A stretch of DNA of 10,896 nt from JBJXFY01 sp046155815 (GTDB lineage Bacteria; Verrucomicrobiota; Verrucomicrobiia; Limisphaerales; CAIMTB01): the NCBI GenBank assembly GCA_046155815.1, contig JBJXFY010000136.1:1-10896 (forward strand), in the 5' to 3' direction. Positions 1-6,305 of the stretch are shown piece by piece. Position 1 is the first letter of the stretch. Every line of letters begins with the position of its first letter. The notes beneath the pieces were generated by a model. It was not told the origin of the DNA. It ran no database searches and saw nothing but the letters and a program-made list of their open reading frames with translations. A program made the translations under genes and the position numbers.

Positions 1-3000
1 ACAGGTACGGCGCGCCGTTCGTCGGCCGCGCCACGCTGGCGGACGACGCGGTGCCGGACGTGCGGAGCCAGTCCGTGAGCGCGGTCCAGCCCGCGGCGTC
101 GGCGCTGCCCTGCACGCGGTACGAGCGGCCGGGCGCGGCCTCCCAGGCGAGGAACAGCTGCCCGGCCGTGGGCACCGGCGTCCGTAGCACAAGGCGCGAG
201 GCCGCGTTGGTCGGGTTCGTGCCGGCCTGGAACTCGGCCAGCTCGCTCATGCCGTCGCCGTCCGTGTCCGCGCCCGCGGGCCGGCCGGGCGGCGCGGCGC
301 CGAAGTACTGGACCTCCCACGCGTCGGGCAGCCCGTTGCTGTTCGCGTCAGCGAAGGTGTAGCGGCCCTCGAGGCGCAGCGTCTGGCCACCGGCGAGGTC
401 GTTCGTGACGGCCGGCGGGGCGGTGTAGAACGGCACGGGGGCCCACTCGACCACGTAGGTTCCCGGCGGGGCGTTGGAGACGGTGATCAGGTCTCCACGA
501 TCGAGTCGGCTGAGCGGGCCCCGCAGCGCGACGGAGGCCTGGCTGAGGTTGTTCGCGATCACGATCCGGCCGGGCGTGATGTTCGTGACGGTGATGGCCA
601 CGTCATCCAGCAGCCAGCCGGGGTGCGGGACGCTGCCGAGCGAGAAGAGCGCATAGGCCCAGCCCACGCGGACCGTCTGGCCGAGGTACGGCGTGAGGTC
701 CAACTCCTCCTCCTCCCAACCGGCGGTGAGGTCCGGGTAATCGCGCAGCGGCAGCCAGAGCGCGCCGTTGTTCGTGGTCACGTACACGCCGCCGTACTCG
801 ATGATGTCCAGCTCGTCGTCGCGCGGGAGGAAGTCGTGGTTGTGCCAGAAGCGGAGCGTCGCGCGGTTGCCGCCGCTCAGGTCGATGGCCGGCGTGACGA
901 GCGAGGAGTTGGCGAAGTCGTTCGCCTCGCCGCGCAGGTTCGTGCCCCACGCCTGCAGGCCGGAGTGCGCCGTGTTCGAAAGCTCGTTGTCCGGCCGGCC
1001 CAGCTCCCACGTCGAGGACAGCAGGATGGACGCCGCCTCGTCGTCCACCGTCTCGTCGGCGATGGCCCAGTTCGTGGCGCCGCCTTCCAGGTCGTCCACA
1101 AAGGGCAGCGTGAGCGGCTTGAGCGTGCGGAAGGCGTAGAGCTTCCCGCCGTTGTCGTCGGTCGTGGCGTTGCCGGCCGGGTCGCGGCTCACGACCTGAA
1201 GCACGTAGTCGCGGTCGGGCTGGAGGCCGGTGAGGAGGAGTTCATGCACGTCGGACGGGCCGGGCGTGTAGGCGGTGCGGTTGAGGAAAGTGGACTCGCC
1301 GAACTGCACGGTGGCGTCCGCCGGTTCGTCGGTCTGCCAGCGCACCACGGCCTCCGTGTAGTCCGGCGCGGCCTGCACGTTGAGGACTGCCGGCGGCGAG
1401 ATGTCCACGTAGGCGTTCACCGTGAGCGTGCGGCCGGGCGGGGCATCCGCGTAGCGTACCGCCACCGTGTCGCCGTCGGCGGCGATGATGGTGTTCGTCG
1501 CGGGTGGGGCGCCGTCCGGCACGAGCAGGATCGAGCCGGTGAACCGCCCGTCCCCGCCCTGCGCGGCGAGCGCTACGAGCCGCGGCACGGTCGCGGTCTC
1601 CGTCCGGACCGCCACCGTGACGGCCGCCTCCCCGGCCTGGTCGCGGTCGGTGACCTCGATGCCGACCCGGCCGGGCATCGTGTATTCCTCGCGGTCAAGC
1701 GCAAGGGTCGCCTCGTCCGTGAGGCCGGGCGAGAGGAAGCCGAGGAGCTGCCGCACGAGGTCGCCGCGCGTGTTGGGTGCCTCGCCGTCCGCGGGCAGCG
1801 TGTCGAGCGGGAAGGACAGGAAGACCACCCGCCCGCCCGTGCCGTCGCCCACGGGCGCGCGCAGGCCGGCGGGCTTGAGCTGGGCGTCGTCGAAGAGGAT
1901 CGGCGCGGCGTTGGGGGTGGTCCGAAAGACGTCCGCCGGCACCACGCCCAGCAGGAGGAGGATTTCATACGGCTCGTAGTCGAGCGTGATGCTGACTCCA
2001 CTGGTGATCGAGACGTGGTCCGCCCCGAACACGCCGTCCACGCCGACGTCGGCCTCGTAGCTGTCCACCTGCAGGATGTTCTTCCGGAAATTCTCGAAGC
2101 CGCCCTCGTCGAGCCGGCTGAGGAACTCGAAGGAGCCCACGAGCAGCGAGCCGCCCTGGTTCACGTAGTCGCTCAGCGCGCGCACGAAGCCCGCCGGCGG
2201 GATGGCCAGCTCGTCGGGCCGGAGCACGACGACCGGATACGGCCGCAGGTCGGCCAGCGTGGGGGCCGCGTCCTCGAGCTCGATGTCCCATGTCTCGAAC
2301 GGCACGCCGGCCTCGGCCAGCGCGTCCTGGTGCGCGGCCAGCGAGCCTAGGTCGAAGACGCCGCTGCTGGTCACGAGGTTGACCAGCAGCACGGCCGGGG
2401 CGGCTTCGGGCACGACCTCGAAGGGCCGGCCCCCGTTGTCGGCCACGGTGCGGTTGCCCGCGGCGTCCGCGGAGATGACGCGGTAGAAGTGGCGCGTCCC
2501 GGCGGCGAGACCCTCGATGGTCACGGCATGCAGATCGGTCCGGCCGCGGTTCGTCACCGCCAGCCCGAGCGCGGCCGTCGGCCCGTGCTCGACCACCGAG
2601 GTCGCCTCCTCGTCCGTCTCCCACGTCACCTGCACGCGGCCGAAGCGCGTCGCGGCCCCGACGCCGCTGATGACGGGCGGCACGAGGTCGGCCTCGGCGG
2701 TCGCCGTGCGCTTCAATGCCGGCGAGGCGTCTTCATACCCCGCGGTGATCGTGTCGCCGTGCGTGATCTGCAGCCGGCCGTCGGCCGCGGCCGGGCCGGT
2801 GACGGTGGCGACCGCGCCGGTGAAGAGGCCGCTGCCCCCGAGCGGGACTAGAAGAACGGGTTCGCCCGCGGCCTCCGTGTCGCTGCTCAACTGCACGGTC
2901 ACGCCCGGCTGGCCGGCGAGGTCGAAGTCGAGCAGGCGGAGCTGGATCACCGCCGGCGCGGTGTAGGCCGGGCGGTCCAGCACAAGGATTCCCTGGCCCG

Positions 3001-5167
3001 GCGCGGGCAGGTCGCCGGAGATCACCAGCGCGAAGTCCTGCACCGGCGCGACGCCGTCGCGGCCGTGGATGTCCTCGACAACCTTCGTGGCGCGCACGCG
3101 CACGGTCCATTCACCGGGTACGGGCTCGCGCAGGTGGACGCCCTCCACGTTGTTGACGTTGTCGGCGGCGAGCGCGTTGGGGATCGAGTCGCCGGCGTCG
3201 AAGGCGTTGCCGCGGTACACCGTGCCGTCGGGCGCGACGACCTCGAGGTCGAGGTCGTTGACGAGCGCGGGCACGGCGGCGGGCAGGCCGGGCACGTCGG
3301 TGTAAACCAGAGTGACCTTGAGCGGCGCCTGCGGGTCGCCGGACAGGAAGCGGCGCTCCCAGGCCTGGCCGTTGGTGAGCGCGGCGGCCTGGTCGTGGAA
3401 CTCGATCCCGCGCGGCGTGCCGATGAGGTTGGTGAGCGCCACGCGGCCCCAGCCTTCCTCGTGGTTCGGCACCGGCTCCGTGCCGCCGGCCTCGTCGTCG
3501 AGGTCCACGGCGGAGTTGATCAGCGCGGCCTTCACCAGCGCGGGGGACGGCGTCGCGTTCGTGTGCGTGGCCCGGTAGAACTGCACGAACACCGCCGCCG
3601 CGCCGGACACGCCGGGGCCGGCCTGGCTGGTGCCGCCCTGGAACTGGTAGTTCGCCGAGATCGGCAGCCAGGCGTTCTCGTCCGTCGCGGACGAGGATTG
3701 CAGCGAGGCGATCCAGGTGCCGGGCGCGACCACGTCGGGCTTGATCCGGCCGTCCTCGCACGGGCCGCGAGACGAGAAGTCCGCCATCGCGTCGGGGCCG
3801 TCCTCGTAGATGAAGTAACCGTAGCGGTCGTTCTGCGACGCGCCGGTGGCGATGACGTTCTTGGCCACCGCGGGGCTGCCGATGGTCTGCGCACCGGGGC
3901 CGGCGTTGCCGGCGGAGAACTCGAGGATGTACGGCTGCTCGCCGGGCGTGAGGGCGTCCGCGTCGCGCACCAGCGCGTCGAACTCCGCCGCGCTCACGTC
4001 GTAGCGGCCCTGCGTGTCGTCGCCCCACGAGTTCGAGCCGATCTCCGCCCCGGCGCGCCCGGCGTCGCGCGTGAGTGTCTCGAAGGTGGGCGGCGGCTCG
4101 TAGCCGCCGAGGCCGTCGAACATGCGCTGCGTGACGATCCGCGCGCCGGGCGCGACGCCGAGGCCGTGAAGGTTGTCGAACTCGTCCGCCTCGCCCGTCG
4201 CGCCGTCGCCGGCCACGATGCCCGAGACGTGCGTGCCGTGGCCGTGTTCGTCCGCCGCGCTTTCGAGCGAGCCGTAGAAGAAGAACGTGTCCGCCCGGCC
4301 CGCGAGGTCGGGATGCATCGTGTCCGCCGTGCCGTCCATCAGGCCGCTGTCCGCCACCGCGACCGTGACGCCGCGCCCGTCGTAGCCAAGCTGCTGCGTG
4401 AGCGTCTGGTGCGTCACCGAGGGCAGGCCGTGCGGCTGCGGCCGGGGCCGGGCGCCGAACAGGCCGTCGTCATCGTCCTCGCCGCCACCGGGAAATCCAC
4501 CCGTCGCCTCGCCGGTCTCGTAGTCGCCGCCGCCGATGAGCTTCGCGGCGATCTCGTCCACGAGCTTCATCTGCGGCGCGGGTTCGAGCCACAGCACCGC
4601 GGGCGACTTGGCGAGCAGCGCAAGCTGTGCGGGCGTGACCCGGCCGCGCAGGATGGGGCCGGAGCGCAGCGGAGTTTCGCGGCCGGCCCGGAGCAGCGCG
4701 CGGCGCAGGGCGAAGCGCTCCTCCGGCGGCGTGTCCGGCGCGAGGATCAGGCTGACCTCGGCGTTCAGGCCCGCGGCGGCGAGCTGGCGCAGCGCGGCGG
4801 CCACCTTGAAGTCCGGCCGGTACTCGCCCGCCCAACGCACGCCCGGCACGGCCTCGACGCGCGCGAGGTCGGCACGTTCGCAGCGGACGATGAAGGCATC
4901 GTCAGGGACGTAGCGGAGCAGTTTCACGCCTGCGTCCCGCAGCGCGGCGCGGGTCTCCGCGGTGGGCGTGAACTCAAACTGGAGCAGCCACAGCCCGGAG
5001 ACCGGTGCGGCGGCTTGGAGGCGCGCCCGGACGGCATCGCGCGGCGCGGTGACGATGGCCTCGTGGCGGAGCTGGATGACCTTGCGATCCGCCGCCACCG
5101 CGTCCGCCGCCAGCGAAACGGCGAGGACGAGGCAGGCGGAGAACCGGCCACCGGTACGACGGATCAC
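1..5167 (-). CDS. Secreted multidomain S8 (KP-43-like) subtilisin-type serine protease, C-terminus cut by left window edge
   Basis: Secreted endoprotease; translated by me from the minus strand with no stop over at least 1722 codons. GTG 5167 is chosen because an in-frame TGA lies just upstream and a signal peptide follows (RR, then hydrophobic FSACLVLAVSLAA, cleavage near AVAA|D, residue 26). Residues ~27-240 resemble a propeptide. Catalytic triad: D273 (VADSGL), H310 (HGTHVSG), S514 (GTSQAGP, where GTSMATP is usual); oxyanion N421 (SAGNAGP). Then come a KP-43-type calcium jelly roll (~575-715, VNDLDLEVVAPDG), a beta-sandwich (~724-826), FN3 (~827-918), a Rossmann/GATase-like alpha-beta domain (~919-1150), a second beta-sandwich plus FN3 (~1152-1353), a MAM/immune-inhibitor-A-like jelly roll (~1355-1525), a PEGA-like segment (~1527-1603) and a calcium-loop tail (DTDGDGMSELAEF, ~1604-1655). 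The last readable residues resemble the final beta-domain, so the stop is probably close. Substrate unknown. Catalytic-domain call is firm; accessory-domain names are by eye. Confidence 0.93.
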   Translation of the reverse strand, partial: MIRRTGGRFSACLVLAVSLAADAVAADRKVIQLRHEAIVTAPRDAVRARLQAAAPVSGLWLLQFEFTPTAETRAALRDAGVKLLRYVPDDAFIVRCERADLARVEAVPGVRWAGEYRPDFKVAAALRQLAAAGLNAEVSLILAPDTPPEERFALRRALLRAGRETPLRSGPILRGRVTPAQLALLAKSPAVLWLEPAPQMKLVDEIAAKLIGGGDYETGEATGGFPGGGEDDDDGLFGARPRPQPHGLPSVTHQTLTQQLGYDGRGVTVAVADSGLMDGTADTMHPDLAGRADTFFFYGSLESAADEHGHGTHVSGIVAGDGATGEADEFDNLHGLGVAPGARIVTQRMFDGLGGYEPPPTFETLTRDAGRAGAEIGSNSWGDDTQGRYDVSAAEFDALVRDADALTPGEQPYILEFSAGNAGPGAQTIGSPAVAKNVIATGASQNDRYGYFIYEDGPDAMADFSSRGPCEDGRIKPDVVAPGTWIASLQSSSATDENAWLPISANYQFQGGTSQAGPGVSGAAAVFVQFYRATHTNATPSPALVKAALINSAVDLDDEAGGTEPVPNHEEGWGRVALTNLIGTPRGIEFHDQAAALTNGQAWERRFLSGDPQAPLKVTLVYTDVPGLPAAVPALVNDLDLEVVAPDGTVYRGNAFDAGDSIPNALAADNVNNVEGVHLREPVPGEWTVRVRATKVVEDIHGRDGVAPVQDFALVISGDLPAPGQGILVLDRPAYTAPAVIQLRLLDFDLAGQPGVTVQLSSDTEAAGEPVLLVPLGGSGLFTGAVATVTGPAAADGRLQITHGDTITAGYEDASPALKRTATAEADLVPPVISGVGAATRFGRVQVTWETDEEATSVVEHGPTAALGLAVTNRGRTDLHAVTIEGLAAGTRHFYRVISADAAGNRTVADNGGRPFEVVPEAAPAVLLVNLVTSSGVFDLGSLAAHQDALAEAGVPFETWDIELEDAAPTLADLRPYPVVVLRPDELAIPPAGFVRALSDYVNQGGSLLVGSFEFLSRLDEGGFENFRKNILQVDSYEADVGVDGVFGADHVSITSGVSITLDYEPYEILLLLGVVPADVFRTTPNAAPILFDDAQLKPAGLRAPVGDGTGGRVVFLSFPLDTLPADGEAPNTRGDLVRQLLGFLSPGLTDEATLALDREEYTMPGRVGIEVTDRDQAGEAAVTVAVRTETATVPRLVALAAQGGDGRFTGSILLVPDGAPPATNTIIAADGDTVAVRYADAPPGRTLTVNAYVDISPPAVLNVQAAPDYTEAVVRWQTDEPADATVQFGESTFLNRTAYTPGPSDVHELLLTGLQPDRDYVLQVVSRDPAGNATTDDNGGKLYAFRTLKPLTLPFVDDLEGGATNWAIADETVDDEAASILLSSTWELGRPDNELSNTAHSGLQAWGTNLRGEANDFANSSLVTPAIDLSGGNRATLRFWHNHDFLPRDDELDIIEYGGVYVTTNNGALWLPLRDYPDLTAGWEEEELDLTPYLGQTVRVGWAYALFSLGSVPHPGWLLDDVAITVTNITPGRIVIANNLSQASVALRGPLSRLDRGDLITVSNAPPGTYVVEWAPVPFYTAPPAVTNDLAGGQTLRLEGRYTFADANSNGLPDAWEVQYFGAAPPGRPAGADTDGDGMSELAEFQAGTNPTNAASRLVLRTPVPTAGQLFLAWEAAPGRSYRVQGSADAAGWTALTDWLRTSGTASSASVARPTNGAPYL

Positions 5168-5204
5168 ACTGCCACCATAGGCACAGATGACCCGGCTTCA
5201 CAAG
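5168..5204 (-). promoter_or_regulatory. Possible weak promoter for the protease gene
   Basis: On the minus strand TTGTGA (5204-5199, four of six bases of the sigma70 -35 box) is followed after 18 bases by TATGGT (5180-5175, four of six bases of the -10 box). If used, transcription would begin at about the GTG start, giving a leaderless or nearly leaderless mRNA. The GGTGG at 5177-5173 could instead act as a ribosome binding site 5 bases before GTG on a longer transcript from the upstream gene. Promoter matches this weak arise by chance, so this is tentative. Confidence 0.2.
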
Positions 5205-5208
5205 CCGG
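5192..5208 (-). other. Short perfect hairpin upstream of the protease gene
   Basis: Inverted repeat CCGGCTT / AAGCCGG with a 3-base loop (7-bp stem), 25 bases upstream of the GTG start. No T-run follows it on either strand, so it is not a typical intrinsic terminator by itself. It overlaps the tentative -35 box and could act in the 5' leader or stabilise the end of the upstream message. Confidence 0.4.
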
Positions 5209-5223
5209 CCCCCCAAACGCAAA

Positions 5224-5249
5224 CGGCCCGCCGAAGCATCAGCGGGCCG
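5224..5249 (-). terminator. Probable intrinsic terminator after the PEP-CTERM-like gene
   Basis: Perfect 8-bp stem CGGCCCGC / GCGGGCCG with a 10-base loop, starting 18 bases after the stop codon at 5268. On the minus strand the stem is followed by TTTGCGTTTGGGG, a broken T-tract, so termination is likely but may be partial. It separates the small surface-protein gene from the protease gene downstream, which argues that the protease has its own promoter or is expressed by read-through. Confidence 0.6.
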
Positions 5250-5267
5250 CGAAAGCCGAGGAATCGG

Positions 5268-6161
5268 TCAGCGGAAGACCCGCCGGCGGATGAACCAGCC
5301 GGCGACACCCGCGAGCGGCACGGCGGCCCAGAGAACTTCACCTTCCGGCACCACGGCGAAGGAGCCGACCTTGAACTCCCACGCCAAGCCGGCGCCGCTG
5401 ATCGGGGAACTGCCGCCCACCAGCGGGGACTCCCAACTGAAGCCCGCCTTGCCCTTGAGGCTGAAGGACTGGGCCGGAGTCAGCACGTCATCCAAAAACA
5501 GGAACTGAACCGGATTGTAGCCGAGCGGATTGTTGGCGCGGGCGACGAGGTCGTTGTCCGCGACGACCGGGTTCAGGATGTTCTCATACACGCCCGCGCC
5601 CACCTTGAGCTGCAGGTCGGTCAGGCTCACCTCGGTGTCCGCCGTGCCCGGAGTCTGGCCGGCAGGCCGGGCGCGGATGATGATGTCGGAGAGCAGCGTG
5701 TCGGGCTTGGCCGGAGTGGCCGCCAAGTTGCCTAGAGGGTTGGACGTCAGATCCCATGTCCCGGTGCGGGGGGTCTGCAAAGGTGCCGACAGGGAGTAGG
5801 TGATCTTGTCGCCGGGGAGGTAATCGAGCTGAAATTCCCAGACAATGAAACCTGACGAGGCGGCGGTGGACCAAGGAAGGGGGCTGCTGGCGCGGATGTT
5901 CCCGGTGGTCTTGGGCGACTCCCACAGGCTGATTTCGGCACCTCCGCCGGTACCGGTGGCTCCGTTGTTGTCCTGGATCAGCCCCTCGAAGACGAACAGC
6001 TCGCCGTCCTGGTAGTTCGAACGGAAGAAAAACGGCGTGTCCTGGCCGGGGCCGGTGGCAATGAAGTGCTCTGCATTGTACTGGGCGAGCACGGCCGCCG
6101 GGGCCAGCGCGACAGCCAAGGCAGGAACCCAACGGTAGGACTCGCGGAAGTTAAGTCTCAT
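5268..6161 (-). CDS. Secreted protein with variant PEP-CTERM-like sorting tail, function unknown
   Basis: A 297-residue exported protein. The N-terminal signal has basic residues, then WVPALAVALAPAAVLA, with likely cleavage after ALA before Q27. The mature part is beta-rich, glycine/threonine-rich and cysteine-free; I recognise no enzyme motif. The C-terminus has the three-part PEP-CTERM layout: V-P-E at 271-273, a hydrophobic segment at about 276-291 (VLWAAVPLAGVAGWFI) and an RRR cluster at 292-294. The motif is VPEGE, not the usual VPEP. In Gram-negatives with exosortase such tails are recognised in the inner membrane and the protein is sent to the surface or matrix; whether this variant is processed is inference. 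GC content is clearly lower than in the neighbours (32 of 60 bases at 5821-5880 against 49 of 60 at 7141-7200), suggesting a different history. A terminator-like hairpin follows and a promoter candidate precedes it. Confidence 0.85.
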   Translation of the reverse strand: MRLNFRESYRWVPALAVALAPAAVLAQYNAEHFIATGPGQDTPFFFRSNYQDGELFVFEGLIQDNNGATGTGGGAEISLWESPKTTGNIRASSPLPWSTAASSGFIVWEFQLDYLPGDKITYSLSAPLQTPRTGTWDLTSNPLGNLAATPAKPDTLLSDIIIRARPAGQTPGTADTEVSLTDLQLKVGAGVYENILNPVVADNDLVARANNPLGYNPVQFLFLDDVLTPAQSFSLKGKAGFSWESPLVGGSSPISGAGLAWEFKVGSFAVVPEGEVLWAAVPLAGVAGWFIRRRVFR

Positions 6162-6174
6162 AAGACGTCGTCTT
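6162..6174. promoter_or_regulatory. Inverted repeat at the start of the PEP-CTERM-like gene, possible operator
   Basis: AAGACG-T-CGTCTT, a perfect 6-bp inverted repeat around one base, lying directly before the ATG at 6161 and overlapping two bases of the candidate -10 box. It could be a protein-binding site or a small mRNA structure at the start codon. No Shine-Dalgarno sequence is obvious here. Short palindromes of this size can be accidental. Confidence 0.3.
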
Positions 6175-6201
6175 CGTAAGACCGGACCCGGATGGGGTCA
6201 A
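6173..6201 (-). promoter_or_regulatory. Candidate sigma70-like promoter for the PEP-CTERM-like gene
   Basis: On the minus strand TTGACC (6201-6196, five of six bases of the -35 consensus) is followed by a 17-base spacer and TACGAA (6178-6173, three of six of the -10 consensus). The predicted start of transcription would fall only about 5-10 bases before the ATG at 6161, giving a very short leader. The good -35 and ideal spacing support it; the -10 is weak. Confidence 0.4.
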
Positions 6202-6266
6202 GCCGGTGAAGGTGACATCTTTGCGGCGAGGAGCTGGGGCCGGCATTTTTCCCATGCGCGGGCGCC

Positions 6267-6271
6267 GGAGG
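6267..6271 (+). promoter_or_regulatory. Shine-Dalgarno-like GGAGG that would favour an alternative TTG start at 6279
   Basis: GGAGG lies 7 bases before TTG 6279, which is in frame with the DUF4175-like gene and would add nine residues (MLKRSFVAC) before the ATG at 6306. The spacing is ideal. Against it, the nine extra codons (TTA, AAA, AGG, TCT, GTT and others) are A/T-rich and unlike the strongly GC-ending codons that follow, so I prefer ATG 6306. Confidence 0.3.
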
Positions 6272-6305
6272 CGCAGCATTGTTAAAAAGGTCTTTCGTTG
6301 CCTGC

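Noticed and set aside
1..50. A stop codon or second gene at the left edge
   Set aside because: The protease frame is still open to base 1 and no other start or stop of a supported gene is visible.
623..2350. A 575-codon open frame on the plus strand
   Set aside because: Same antisense effect over the C-terminal domains of the protease, whose FN3 and alpha/beta motifs read cleanly on the minus strand.
3345..3365. The 10-mer GGGAGCGCCG (minus strand) matching the palindromic repeat core
   Set aside because: It codes for conserved residues in the protease jelly roll (AWERR) and has no flanking palindrome, so it is a chance match in GC-rich coding DNA.
3111..4028. A 305-codon minus-strand frame out of phase with the protease
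   Set aside because: It is an Arg-rich shadow of the catalytic domain; D273, H310, N421 and S514 all lie in the other minus-strand frame.
3065..5293. A 742-codon open frame on the plus strand
   Set aside because: It is antisense to the protease gene, Arg/Ala/Val/Gly-rich with no recognisable motif, and explained by the GC-rich third positions of the real gene. The minus-strand translation has a full catalytic triad in one frame.
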